From assembly GCF_000716715.1 (NCBI RefSeq), contig NZ_JNYJ01000005.1, forward strand, positions 248,001-312,000: a DNA stretch of 64,000 bases. Reading direction: 5' to 3'. Both the position numbers and the translations under genes were made by a program. The notes beneath the pieces were generated by a model. The model searched no databases. It was not told the origin of the DNA and saw nothing but the letters and a program-made list of their open reading frames with translations. Positions 7,402-17,117 of this stretch are shown here, piece by piece (the stretch's first letter is position 1; every line of letters starts with the position of its first letter). This stretch comes from Dactylosporangium aurantiacum. GTDB taxonomy: Bacteria > Actinomycetota > Actinomycetes > Mycobacteriales > Micromonosporaceae.

Positions 7402-9111
7402 ATGCCGCCGCGTCCGGTGGTGCAGGCAGGACAGACGCTCCGGGTGTGGCAGCGCAAGGCACTCATGGAATACCTGCGGGGCAAACGGGAGGACTTCCTC
7501 ACCGTCGCCACGCCCGGCGCCGGCAAGACCACGTTCGCGCTGCGGATCGCCCTCGAGCTGTTCGCCGACGGCACCGTCGACAACCTCACCGTCGTCACGC
7601 CGACGGAGCACCTGAAGAAGCAGTGGGCCGACGCCGCCGCCCGGGTCGGGATCGACCTCGACCCCGGCTTCCGCAACGCCGACGTGCACGCCGCGTCCGA
7701 CTTCCACGGCACCGTCGTCACGTACGCGCAGGTCGGCGTGGCTCCCGCGGTACACCGGCGGCGGACGATGACCAGGAAGACCCTGGTCGTGCTGGACGAG
7801 ATCCACCACGCCGGCGACTCGAAGTCGTGGGGCGACGGGGTCAAGGCCGCGTTCGAGCCCGCCGTGCGGCGGCTGATGCTCACCGGCACGCCGTTCCGCT
7901 CCGACGACAACCCGATCCCGTTCGTGCAGTACGAGCGCGGCAACGACGGCATCGCCCGGTCCCGCTCCGACACCACCTACGGCTACGCCGAGGCCCTCGC
8001 CGACGGCGTCGTGCGGCCCGTCATCTTCCTCGCGTACTCCGGCGAGACCCGCTGGCGGACGTCGGCCGGCGACGAGCTGGCCGCGCGCCTGGGCGAGCCG
8101 ATGACCCAGGACCTCATCGCCCAGGCGTGGCGCACCGCCCTCGACCCCACCGGCGACTGGATGCCGCAGGTCCTGCGCGCCGCCGACGCCCGCCTGAAGG
8201 TGCTGCGCGCCGGCGGCATGCCCGACGCCGGCGGTCTCGTCATCGCCAGCGACCAGACGGCCGCCAGGGCGTACGCGAAGGTCCTGCACGACATCACCGG
8301 CGAGAAGGCCGTCGTGGTCCTCTCCGACGACCAGGGCGCCTCGGGCCGCATCGCCACGTTCTCCGCGTCGGACGAGCGCTGGATGGTCGCCGTCCGCATG
8401 GTGTCCGAGGGCGTCGACATCCCCCGCCTGGCCGTCGGCGTGTACGCCACCAGCGCCTCCACCCCGCTGTTCTTCGCCCAGGCGATCGGCCGCTTCGTGC
8501 GGGCCCGCGGCACCGCCGAGACCGCGACCGTCTTCCTGCCCAGCGTGCCGCACCTGCTGGAGCTCGCCTCCGAGATGGAGGCCCAGCGCAACCACGTCCT
8601 CGGCGCCCCCAAGGAGAAGGACGGCTACGACGACGAGCTGCTGGAACGCGCCCAGCGCGAGGAGAAGGTCGGCGACGACCTGCTCAAACGCTTCGAGGCG
8701 CTGTCCGCGACCGCCGAGCTGGACCAGGTCATCTTCGACGGCGCGACGTTCGGCGTGCCGGCGCAGACCGGCACGCCCGAGGAGGAGGAGTACCTGGGAC
8801 TGCCCGGCCTCCTCACCGCCGACCAGGTCTCGGCGCTGCTCAGCAAGCGCCAGGCCGAGCAGGTCGCCGCCGAGAAGCGCCGCGCCCCGGCCGCCGCGAC
8901 CCTCGCCCCGGAGCCGCCGAAGACCGCGGGCGAGCGCCGCATCGTCCTGCGCCGGCAGCTGAACACGCTGGTCGCCGCCCATCACCACCGCACCGGCCTG
9001 CCGCACGGCAAGATCCACGCCGAGCTGCGCCGGCTGTGCGGCGGGCCGCCGAGCGCCCAGGCGACGATCGAGCAGCTCGAGGAGCGGATCGCCACCATCC
9101 AGACGATGTGA
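7402..9111 (+). CDS. Superfamily II DEAD/DEAH-box helicase
   Basis: The protein has 569 residues. The Walker A motif TPGAGKTTF is at about 37-45, motif II DEIHHA at about 132, motif III LTGTPFR near 160, and motif VI QAIGRFVRARG near 360, which is a full SF2 core. The C-terminal third is Ala/Glu-rich and ends in a short helical domain (GKIHAELRRLCGGPPS) that may bind nucleic acid or a partner. ATG 7402 follows AAGGGGG. Homologues usually sit next to DUF3039. A role in DNA or RNA remodelling is inferred from family only; the nucleic-acid substrate is unknown. Confidence 0.88.
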   Translation: MPPRPVVQAGQTLRVWQRKALMEYLRGKREDFLTVATPGAGKTTFALRIALELFADGTVDNLTVVTPTEHLKKQWADAAARVGIDLDPGFRNADVHAASDFHGTVVTYAQVGVAPAVHRRRTMTRKTLVVLDEIHHAGDSKSWGDGVKAAFEPAVRRLMLTGTPFRSDDNPIPFVQYERGNDGIARSRSDTTYGYAEALADGVVRPVIFLAYSGETRWRTSAGDELAARLGEPMTQDLIAQAWRTALDPTGDWMPQVLRAADARLKVLRAGGMPDAGGLVIASDQTAARAYAKVLHDITGEKAVVVLSDDQGASGRIATFSASDERWMVAVRMVSEGVDIPRLAVGVYATSASTPLFFAQAIGRFVRARGTAETATVFLPSVPHLLELASEMEAQRNHVLGAPKEKDGYDDELLERAQREEKVGDDLLKRFEALSATAELDQVIFDGATFGVPAQTGTPEEEEYLGLPGLLTADQVSALLSKRQAEQVAAEKRRAPAAATLAPEPPKTAGERRIVLRRQLNTLVAAHHHRTGLPHGKIHAELRRLCGGPPSAQATIEQLEERIATIQTM

Positions 9112-9665
9112 GCCCGGTACGCGGGCCGCGAGGTGGGTTCCCCACGGCCCGGCGGGGTGGGCGTGGCCTGGCACGATGCCGGCGTGCCCGGTGCCGGTCC
9201 CGTGGACAGGCACGCCAGCCTGTGGGCAGCTGGGCGGATTTGTGCGGGTCGGGCCGGTGCCGGTCGGTCGATGGCAGGCCGTTCCACGTCGCGTGGAGGC
9301 CGCAGCCGGCTCGGCCGTGCTTGTCGCCACCCGAGCCGGACCCGTCGGGCGCTTCGAAGGCCGGTCTGTCCCCGGACGGGGTCGTGCCACCCCGGGCGCC
9401 GTCAGCGCCACCCTGAGCCGTCGAACGCCGCCCGGGGCCGTCCGCAGCCCTGCCGTCCGAAGCCCTGCCGTCGAACGCGGCCCGGGCCGTCGAAGCCCCG
9501 GCCGTCGAAGCCCCGGCCGTCGAAGCCCAGGGCCGTCGAACGTCACCTGAGGCCGTCAGCGCCGCCCCGGGCAGTCGGAGGACGCCCGGGGCCGTCGAGA
9601 CCTCGGCCGGGCCGGAATACGGTCGTAGGGCGCCCCGCTCGGGACGCCCTACGGACAGGGTATGG
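9112..9665. other. 554-base spacer without a credible gene
   Basis: Between the helicase gene and the DUF7455-like gene there is no frame with family-like sequence. Predicted peptides are Arg/Pro/Gly-rich shadows. The central 200 bases hold a degenerate short-repeat array described separately. Confidence 0.7.
9400..9615. repeat. Degenerate tandem array of GCCGTCGAAGCCCCG-type units
   Basis: About eleven units begin with GCCGTC and are 15-20 bases long. Adjacent copies at 9486-9515 are identical 15-mers and outer copies have diverged. The core GTCGAAGCCCCGGCC is close to the unit of the array at 12753-12843 (GTCAAGCCTCGGCC), differing by one indel and one base. Confidence 0.8.
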
Positions 9666-9899
9666 TCAGCTGGCCGTGATCTCGGAGCCTCGCCACGTGA
9701 AGTCCGGGGCGACCGCCACCTCAACTGCGATCTTGACCAGTTGGTCGGCGTACTTGTTTGCGTGATGTCCACAGAAGATCAGGTCGCCGCCTTCGGCGAG
9801 CCGAACTCGTAGTTTGCCTGCCGCGCTGCAGCGGTCGCACCGTTCCTCGGCGGCTGGGGGCGCTGCCGTCTCCGGCGGCGGCGTGAGGGTCGGGGTCAT
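9666..9899 (-). CDS. Small zinc-ribbon-like protein (DUF7455 type) downstream of sigA
   Basis: The protein has 77 residues. CDRCSAAGKLRVRL followed by FCGHHANKYADQL gives a Cys2/Cys-His-His cluster likely to bind zinc. The Pro/Thr-rich N-terminus and overall pattern match the small DUF7455 proteins found beside the primary sigma factor gene in many actinobacteria. It lies on the sigA strand, 296 bases beyond the sigA stop and after a terminator hairpin, so it probably has its own promoter. Function unknown. Confidence 0.82.
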   Translation of the reverse strand: MTPTLTPPPETAAPPAAEERCDRCSAAGKLRVRLAEGGDLIFCGHHANKYADQLVKIAVEVAVAPDFTWRGSEITAS

Positions 9900-10140
9900 C
9901 GCCTTCCTCCTCTGATCGTCACCGACGAACGCTTCCTTGCGTCGTTCACAGATGGTTCAACACCGTCTTGCCTGACATCGTTCCCACCGGATGAGGGGGA
10001 CCGATGTCACATTTCCGTCGTGCCTGCGAGAGCCCGGACCGCAACACCCGCTACGTGCTTCCTATCGCGCCTCGGCGGCGATCACAAGTGGGTTGAGGCG
10101 GCGGCACCCCTCCCTCATGCCCTCGGTGACCGGAAACACA

Positions 10141-10170
10141 CCCGGGCCGCCCCAAAAGGGACAGCCCGGG
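10141..10170 (-). terminator. sigA terminator hairpin
   Basis: CCCGGGC and GCCCGGG arms enclose a second CCC/GGG pairing with an AAAA loop, 26 bases past the sigA stop. Confidence 0.6.
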
Positions 10171-10195
10171 TTCGCGCACAGCGGAATGTGAAAGG

Positions 10196-11686
<1,491 letters not shown>

Positions 11687-11838
11687 GAACGACCTTCCGG
11701 TGCGATGAGCGAGCGACGGCCGGTGCGGCCGAGTTCGCGCACGGCGCGGCCGTGCTGAGTGGGCCTTGGGTGCTTTTGGTGGCGCCCGTGTGCCGTGCGT
11801 CCGGGGCGGATTCACGAGCGACAGCGGGCAGCGCGTGA

Positions 11839-11844
11839 ATTGTA
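11839..11844 (-). promoter_or_regulatory. Candidate -10 of sigA
   Basis: On the minus strand TACAAT, a strong TANNNT match, lies about 150 bases upstream of the sigA start. No convincing -35 hexamer is seen. It would give a long leader. Confidence 0.35.
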
Positions 11845-11949
11845 ACGCTCTCTCGCCCCAACATCCCGCTCTGTGGGCCCGACCCGCGATCCTGACCCCA
11901 CGTTGTGACCGAACGGATGGGCGGAACCGGGCCTGACAGGATGGGGTGC

Positions 11950-12750
11950 ATGGATCGGGAACACGAACTGCTGGACCTCGCGGTGTCGATCGCCCGGGAG
12001 GCTGCGACCCGGGCCCGGGCGATGCGGGCCGCCGGTGTCGACCCCGTCGCGACGAAGTCCACGCTCACCGACGTGGTCACGGCCGCCGACCGGGCGGTGG
12101 AGCGGCAGGTCCGCGACGCGATCCACGCCGCCCGCCCCGGCGACGTGGTGCTGGGGGAGGAGTTCGGCGGCGGCGAGGGTGACGGCGCCGCCGTGCGCTG
12201 GATCCTGGACCCGATCGACGGCACCGTGAACTACCTCTACGACCTGCCGCAGTACGCCGTGTCCCTGGCCGCCGAGGTCGACGGCGAGGTGGTGGCCGGC
12301 GTGGTCATCAACGCCGCGACGGGGCGGGAGTGGACCGCGGTGCGGGGCGGCGGCGCCTACGCCGACGGGCGGCGGCTGTCCGGCTCCGGGCAGACCGACC
12401 TGCGCCAGGCGCTGGTCGGCACCGGCTTCGGATACGCGGCCGACCGTCGCCTGCACCAGGCGGCCGTCCTGGCGGGCCTGATCGGCGACATCCGTGACGT
12501 GCGGCGGTTCGGCGCCGCGGCGATCGACCTGTGCCTGGCGGCGGAGGGCAGCCTGGACGCCTACTACGAGAAGGGCCTCAACGCCTGGGACCACGCCGCC
12601 GGCGGCCTGGTGGCCGCGGAGGCCGGCCTGCTGGTCACCGGCCTGCGCGGCGCCACGGCCGGCCCCGACATGGTGGTGGCGGCCCCGCCGGCCCTGCACC
12701 AGGGCCTGCACGACCGCCTGGTCGAGCTCGGGGCCGACAAGGGGCCCTGA
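11950..12750 (+). CDS. suhB: Inositol monophosphatase family phosphatase
   Basis: The protein has 266 residues. Metal-binding motif A is [17 protein letters not shown] (near residue 78) with the upstream glutamate LGEEFGGG, and motif B is [14 protein letters not shown] near residue 215. The fold hydrolyses myo-inositol 1-phosphate or related sugar phosphates with Mg2+, feeding inositol to phosphatidylinositol and mycothiol synthesis in actinobacteria. Location divergent from sigA corresponds to suhB in M. tuberculosis. ATG 11950 is chosen; CAGGAT 7 bases upstream resembles a -10. Confidence 0.88.
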   Translation: MDREHELLDLAVSIAREAATRARAMRAAGVDPVATKSTLTDVVTAADRAVERQVRDAIHAARPGDVVLGEEFGGGEGDGAAVRWILDPIDGTVNYLYDLPQYAVSLAAEVDGEVVAGVVINAATGREWTAVRGGGAYADGRRLSGSGQTDLRQALVGTGFGYAADRRLHQAAVLAGLIGDIRDVRRFGAAAIDLCLAAEGSLDAYYEKGLNAWDHAAGGLVAAEAGLLVTGLRGATAGPDMVVAAPPALHQGLHDRLVELGADKGP

Positions 12751-12752
12751 GG

Positions 12753-12843
12753 CCTCGGCCCGGTCAAGCCTCGGCCCGGTCAAGCCTCGGCCCGGTCAAG
12801 CCTCGGCCCGGTCAAGCCTCGGCCCGGTCAAGCCTCGGCCCGG
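12753..12843. repeat. Tandem array, five perfect 16-bp units
   Basis: CCTCGGCCCGGTCAAG is repeated perfectly at 12753-12832 and followed by a partial copy to 12843. It starts directly after the suhB stop and runs into the 3' end of the convergent cei gene. Because 16 is not a multiple of three, each unit shifts frame and a TGA on the minus strand is met within three units. Confidence 0.95.
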
Positions 12844-13377
12844 GGCCTCGGCGCAGGTGCCCTCGGGCAGCTCCGGGTTGCCCAGGGCGCCGATCGACTG
12901 CTTGACCTCGGTCACCGTCGGCAGCTGCTGGAACTTCCCGCCGAGGATGACGTCGACCTTGTCGTCCTGCCGGTTCTTGTCGAACTCGTCCTCGGACTTG
13001 TCCAGGAAGTACGCCCGCACCAGCCACGCGGCGCCGACCGCCTTCGGCCCGAACCGGATGACGGCCACCTTCTCGTTGGCCTTCTTCACCGGCGGGTTGG
13101 GCGCCCCGTTCTGCACCGTGGCCTTGAACCCGCGGCTGGCGAAGTCGTTGGTGATCTCGCCGGCCAGGCCGGGCTTGCTCGTCGCGTTGAACACGTTGAG
13201 GTTGACCTGTTTCTCTTCAGGCAACCTGTCGTTCACGATCACGGCGTCCTGGGCACACTCGTTGGCCTTGATGGGACCGGTCTGGCGGTCCTTCACCAGG
13301 GCGATGGTCACGAAGACCGCCGCGGTGACCACGAGCAGGCCAACCAGCGCCAGGGCTCTCACCCGCGCGAAACTCAT
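12796..13377 (-). CDS. cei: Cei-like cell-envelope protein with LytR_C domain
   Basis: The protein has 193 residues. A basic N-terminus and one TM helix (ALALVGLLVVTAAVFVTIAL) precede an extracytoplasmic LytR_C-like domain (VNLNVFNATSKPGLAGEI ... FGPKAVGAAWLVRAYF). Position beside suhB and near sigA matches cei (Rv2700) of M. tuberculosis, needed for envelope integrity. The last 16 or so residues (GRGLTGPRLDRAEA) are encoded by the tandem array rather than by family sequence, so the stop codon appears to have been replaced by repeat invasion. The core domain is intact. Confidence 0.85.
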   Translation of the reverse strand: MSFARVRALALVGLLVVTAAVFVTIALVKDRQTGPIKANECAQDAVIVNDRLPEEKQVNLNVFNATSKPGLAGEITNDFASRGFKATVQNGAPNPPVKKANEKVAVIRFGPKAVGAAWLVRAYFLDKSEDEFDKNRQDDKVDVILGGKFQQLPTVTEVKQSIGALGNPELPEGTCAEAPGRGLTGPRLDRAEA

Positions 13378-13737
13378 GGCAGTGCTTCTCCCCGCCCCCA
13401 GAGCGACTCCGTCACCAGATAGACGCTCTGGCTGCCGGGAAGGTTAGCGCCTGCCGGGGGAACATGCTGAAGTCCCCACCCGGGTTACCACAAAGTTCCT
13501 ACTCGCCGTTGCAGGACGACTCCCCACGGGAACGGCCGGGTGGCGGTAAGGTCGCATCGCCGTGGCCCCCGGTGGATCAGAAGCCGGGGACGTTGTTGTG
13601 TCGCCTCGGTCACATTGGGAACAAGTTTCCGCGAGTGGGCGTACAACAAACGCACGAGGGCGGTAAGGTACGCCGCCCGTTGGACGTTACACCGGGCGCG
13701 ACACCTACGGGCGAATGAATTGGGAGTGTGAACACCG
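13378..13737. promoter_or_regulatory. 360-base intergenic region between cei and DUF4193 genes
   Basis: The region separates the divergent cei and DUF4193 genes. It contains the 11-mer GGCGGTAAGGT twice, at 13542-13552 and 13659-13669, each holding TAAGGT, a TANNNT match. These are candidate -10 elements for the DUF4193 gene; no TTGACA-like -35 is visible at proper spacing. No gene is seen. Confidence 0.4.
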
Positions 13738-14034
13738 ATGGCCACCGACTACGACGCGCCACGTCGCGACGAGGTCGACCTCGGGGAGGACAGCCTCGAG
13801 GAGCTGAAGTCCCGCCGGACCGATGCGCAGTCGGCGATCGTCGACGTCGACGAGACGGAGCTGGGCGAGACCTTCGAGCTCCCCGGCGCCGACCTCGCCG
13901 ACGAGGACATGACGGTCAAGGTCCTGCCGATGCAGGCCGACGAGTTCCGCTGCTCGCGCTGCTTCCTGGTGCACCACCGCAGCCAGCTCGCGGCCGAGCG
14001 CAACGGGGAGCTGATCTGCCGGGAGTGCGCCTGA
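13738..14034 (+). CDS. DUF4193 family protein
   Basis: The protein has 98 residues with an acidic N-terminal half and a C-terminal zinc ribbon (FRCSRCFLVHHRSQLA ... GELICRECA; CxxC and CxxC). It matches DUF4193, a small family conserved next to dut in actinobacteria. ATG 13738 has TTGGGAG upstream. The zinc ribbon suggests nucleic-acid or protein binding; function unknown. Confidence 0.92.
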   Translation: MATDYDAPRRDEVDLGEDSLEELKSRRTDAQSAIVDVDETELGETFELPGADLADEDMTVKVLPMQADEFRCSRCFLVHHRSQLAAERNGELICRECA

Positions 14035-14113
14035 CGGTGAGTTGATCACGCGGACCTGGCGCAGGCGTGCTTGAGTCATAGGCGGCACCGTTTCGCACCT
14101 CCGGAGGTAGACG

Positions 14114-14926
14114 ATGGCCCAGCCTGACGAGCTCGCCGAGAACCAGCCGCTGGACGGCGCCGCCGCCTCCTCGGGCGCCGCCGTCCCGGTCGACGAGGCC
14201 GAGCTGTCCACCGCGGTGGCGGCGCTGACCGACGAGGGCGTCGAGCAGAAGGAGCGCCGGCGCCTGCTCGGCCGGCTGGTCCGTCTCGAGATCCGCGAGC
14301 GGGGCGTCAAGGACCTGTTCCGGCCGAAGAAGGCGCTCAACTGGATCACCGACACGGTGACGACGGTCGCACCGCACATCCCGGTGCGTGACCTCGACAC
14401 GTTGCGGGTGCACCACCCCGGGCTGGAGGGCGACGCGCTCGCGGACCGGCTGGTGCGCAACGCGGCGCGGGTCACCGCCGGCATCGGCGCCGCCGGCGGC
14501 GGCGTGGCCGCCGTCGAGTGGGCCGTGACCCCCAGCCTGCTGACCGCCCCGGTCCTGCTGGCCGCCGAGACGGTCGCCGTGGTCGCGGTGGAGATGAAGC
14601 TGATCGGCGAGCTGCACGCCGTCTACGGCCGCCCGGTGGAGGGCACCGGCGCCGAGCGCGCGGTGGTCCTGATCCAGGCGTGGGCCGAGCGCCGCGGCGT
14701 CAACCCGCTGCGGGTCGGCGGCAGCGTCGCCGCCGCCATGGGCACCGCGCTGCGCAAGGAGCTGCGCGACCGGCTCCTGCAGCGCTTCGGGCGCAACCTG
14801 AGCACCCTGGGCCCGTTCCTGACCGGCGCCGCCGTCGGAGGGTTCCTCAACCGCCGGGCCACGCTGGCGCTCGGCACCGAGATCCGCAAGGACCTCCAGG
14901 CCGGGCGCAAGGTCATCGAGGGCTGA
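14114..14926 (+). CDS. Conserved hypothetical protein, EcsC-like
   Basis: The protein has 270 residues; ATG 14114 follows GGAGG by 8 bases. The N-terminus is acidic and Ala-rich. The middle has long Ala/Val/Gly hydrophobic stretches (AARVTAGIGAAGGGVAAVEW and SLLTAPVLLAAETVAVVAVE), then a helical region (MKLIGELHAVYG) and another Gly/Ala segment near the C-terminus. This pattern resembles EcsC-family proteins, weakly. It sits inside the conserved sigA-dut block but I cannot match it to the M. tuberculosis gene set there. It overlaps the convergent DUF3093 gene by 14 bases. Function unknown. Confidence 0.7.
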   Translation: MAQPDELAENQPLDGAAASSGAAVPVDEAELSTAVAALTDEGVEQKERRRLLGRLVRLEIRERGVKDLFRPKKALNWITDTVTTVAPHIPVRDLDTLRVHHPGLEGDALADRLVRNAARVTAGIGAAGGGVAAVEWAVTPSLLTAPVLLAAETVAVVAVEMKLIGELHAVYGRPVEGTGAERAVVLIQAWAERRGVNPLRVGGSVAAAMGTALRKELRDRLLQRFGRNLSTLGPFLTGAAVGGFLNRRATLALGTEIRKDLQAGRKVIEG

Positions 14927-15362
14927 GCGCCGCCGCGAGCCGCTCCGGGTGGCGGGTGCTGATCAGCCAGTACGGCGTCGGATCTGCGTCGTCGGTCACA
15001 TCGACGCGGACCGCGCCGGCGATCCACGGCCGCTGGATCACGAACGCCTCCGGGTCCGCGTACGGGCCGAGCAGGTCGCGCTTGTCCGCGGCCGACAGCG
15101 GCGTCACCTCACCGACGTATCGCAGCGGAATGTGCGCGTCGTCGACCCGTAGCTCGCCGTTGGACACCTCGACGCGGATGCGCCCCAGCCACCACAGTCC
15201 TACGGTGGTCAACGGCAGCAGGACGAGGTAGGGGATCCACGTCGCCAGGCCGGGCGCGCCGAGCCGGACCTCCGCCGCGAGGAGCCCGGCGACCGCCACC
15301 GCCGGCAGCCAGAGCCACCAGGCGACGGTGAGGCGCTCACGGTACGAGGTCGGCTGTGCCAC
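14913..15362 (-). CDS. DUF3093 membrane protein
   Basis: The protein has 149 residues. [16 protein letters not shown] and a second hydrophobic helix ([19 protein letters not shown]) form an N-terminal hairpin membrane anchor. A soluble beta-rich domain follows ([20 protein letters not shown] ... [15 protein letters not shown]). This is the DUF3093 family, always near dut in actinobacteria; function unknown. GTG 15362 is chosen because it gives the family start. It is divergent from dut with 51 bases between starts. Confidence 0.88.
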   Translation of the reverse strand: MAQPTSYRERLTVAWWLWLPAVAVAGLLAAEVRLGAPGLATWIPYLVLLPLTTVGLWWLGRIRVEVSNGELRVDDAHIPLRYVGEVTPLSAADKRDLLGPYADPEAFVIQRPWIAGAVRVDVTDDADPTPYWLISTRHPERLAAALSPR

Positions 15363-15413
15363 GTGTGCGAGGGTACGTGTCCGGTGCGCAGGGGCACCCG
15401 GCAGGATGGAGGC

Positions 15414-15875
15414 ATGACGGTGGAGGTTCACGTCCGGCGGCTCGACCCCGAGCTGCCGCTGCCGGCGTACGCGCACCCCGGCGACGCGGGCGCCGACCTG
15501 GTCGCGGCGCGGGACGTCGACATCGCCCCGGGCGAGCGGGCGCTGGTCCCCACGGGGATCGCGATCGCGCTGCCGGACGGCTACGTCGGCCTCGTGCACC
15601 CGCGGTCGGGCCTGGCGCACCGGCTCGGCGTGACGGTGCTCAACGCGCCGGGCACGATCGACGCGGGGTACCGCGGCGAGATCCTGGTGAACCTCGTCAA
15701 TCACGATCGGGTGATCACGGCCAAAATCAGCCGAGGTGACCGGATTGCCCAGCTTGTGGTCCAGCGGGTGGAGCGGGCACACTTCCACGGCGTCGACCAC
15801 CTTCCCGATACTGTGCGCGGAGCCGGGGGTCACGGATCCACCGGTGGGCATGCTGAACTGGAGGCAGAGCAGTGA
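15414..15875 (+). CDS. dut: dUTP diphosphatase
   Basis: The protein has 153 residues with all five dUTPase motifs: [14 protein letters not shown] (1), [12 protein letters not shown] (2), [14 protein letters not shown] (3), [11 protein letters not shown] (4) and the flexible C-terminal [12 protein letters not shown] (5). It hydrolyses dUTP to dUMP and PPi, keeping uracil out of DNA and feeding dTMP synthesis; it is a trimer. ATG 15414 is preceded by GGAGG and by a CAGGAT -10-like box. The last codon overlaps the DUF3710 start (GTGA). Confidence 0.96.
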   Translation: MTVEVHVRRLDPELPLPAYAHPGDAGADLVAARDVDIAPGERALVPTGIAIALPDGYVGLVHPRSGLAHRLGVTVLNAPGTIDAGYRGEILVNLVNHDRVITAKISRGDRIAQLVVQRVERAHFHGVDHLPDTVRGAGGHGSTGGHAELEAEQ

Positions 15876-16639
15876 TCTTCTCGCGCAATCGCGGGAGCGG
15901 GCGGCACGCGAAGGACGACACCCGCCCCAGCGGGACCCGCCGGCTCGAGGAGGAGCTGGGCCTCGTCGACGACGAGCCGGAGGAGGCGGTGGCGCCCAAG
16001 GCGGACCGGCCCGAGGGCCCGTATGACATCACCGAGGCGCCCGCCGGCATCCCGCAGCTCGACCTGGGCGCGCTCAAGGTGCCCGCGGTCGACGACGTGG
16101 AGGTCCGCGTCCAGGCCGACAACGAGGGCAAGATCCAGCAGATCGTGCTCGTCCACAACGACAGCGCCCTGCAGCTCGGCGTCTTCGCCGCGCCCCGCAG
16201 CGAGGGCATCTGGGACGAGGTCCGCGGCGAGATCCGCAAGCAGCTGTTCACCGACGGCGTCGCGGCCGAGGACGCCGAAGGCGAGTGGGGGGTCGAGCTG
16301 CGCGCCCGCGTGCGCACCCCCGACGGCCTGACCGACATCCGGTTCGTCGGCATCGACGGCCCCCGCTGGCTGGTCCGTGCCGTCTTCCAGGGCCCGGCCG
16401 CGGTCGACCCGAGCGTCGCGCCGCAGCTGCTGCAGTGCCTGCGCAACCTGGTCGTCGACCGGGGCCACGAGGCGATGCCGGTCCGCGAGCCGCTGCCGCT
16501 GCACCTGCCGAAGGAGGTCGCCGAGGCGACCGCCGCCGAGGGCCAGTCCGAGGCTCCCGTCACGGACGCGGCCGACGGTGCCAATGGCGCCGGTGGGGCG
16601 GAGCGCCGAAAGCCGTCACCGAGGCCCCGGCGCAAATAG
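15872..16639 (+). CDS. DUF3710 family protein
   Basis: The protein has 255 residues. GTG 15872 overlaps the dut TGA, so translation is coupled. The central region (GPYDITEAP ... [10 protein letters not shown] ... [14 protein letters not shown] ... [20 protein letters not shown]) is the DUF3710 core. The N-terminus is charged and the C-terminus is an Ala/Gly/Arg-rich tail. The family is confined to actinobacteria and always follows dut; function unknown. Confidence 0.92.
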   Translation: MIFSRNRGSGRHAKDDTRPSGTRRLEEELGLVDDEPEEAVAPKADRPEGPYDITEAPAGIPQLDLGALKVPAVDDVEVRVQADNEGKIQQIVLVHNDSALQLGVFAAPRSEGIWDEVRGEIRKQLFTDGVAAEDAEGEWGVELRARVRTPDGLTDIRFVGIDGPRWLVRAVFQGPAAVDPSVAPQLLQCLRNLVVDRGHEAMPVREPLPLHLPKEVAEATAAEGQSEAPVTDAADGANGAGGAERRKPSPRPRRK

Positions 16640-16703
16640 CCGTTGTGAGCTGTACCGTCGTAGTGAGGTGTCATGTCTGGCCGAGGAGGGTGGCACCGAC
16701 ATC

Positions 16704-17111
16704 ATGACCACGGACAGTGAGAAAGTCGTCGATCCGTCCGTCGAGCAGGCGAGGGGGCTGCGGAGGTTCTTCCGCCGCCTCACCGCCAGCGAGGCGGAGC
16801 TCGACGCCGAAGAGCTGCAGCGCGACGCCAAGCAGTGCGGCAGCATGCCCGCGCTCGCCTGCCGGCGCGGTCAGGTCGTGAGCCTGAAGGGCCGGTTGCG
16901 CACCGTGGTCTACACGCCGCGCACCAACCTGCCCACCCTGGAGGCGGAGCTGTTCGACGGCAGCGATCTGGTGACCCTGGTCTTCCTGGGTCGCCGGCAC
17001 ATCGCCGGCATCGAGCCCGGTCGAGCGATCACGGCGAAGGGGCGCATCGCGGTCCGCGACGGCCGTAAGGTGCTCTACAACCCGTATTACGAGCTCGACA
17101 CACCCAGATGA
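16704..17111 (+). CDS. OB-fold nucleic-acid-binding domain protein
   Basis: The protein has 135 residues. An N-terminal helix-rich part (ARGLRRFFRRLTASEAELDA) is followed by an OB-fold (GQVVSLKGRLRTVVYTP ... LEAELFDGSDLVTLVFLGRR ... ITAKGRIAVRDGRKVLYNP). It corresponds to the small OB protein between DUF3710 and DUF3159 in this conserved cluster. Probably binds single-stranded nucleic acid (family inference). ATG 16704 is used; the nearest GGAGG is rather far, at about 16 bases. The DUF3159 gene follows by 6 bases. Confidence 0.85.
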   Translation: MTTDSEKVVDPSVEQARGLRRFFRRLTASEAELDAEELQRDAKQCGSMPALACRRGQVVSLKGRLRTVVYTPRTNLPTLEAELFDGSDLVTLVFLGRRHIAGIEPGRAITAKGRIAVRDGRKVLYNPYYELDTPR

Positions 17112-17117
17112 GGCCGG

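Noticed and set aside
9133..9765. 210-codon open frame after the helicase gene
   Set aside because: The peptide is Arg/Pro-rich, its repeats follow the DNA array and not a protein pattern, and it runs into the antisense of the DUF7455-like gene.
12753..12843. CRISPR-like array
   Set aside because: Units are 16 bp, directly adjacent and without unique spacers, and no cas gene is present.
14913..15851. A 312-residue minus-strand frame extending DUF3093 across dut
   Set aside because: The extra N-terminal part is antisense to dut and unlike any family; DUF3093 begins at GTG 15362.
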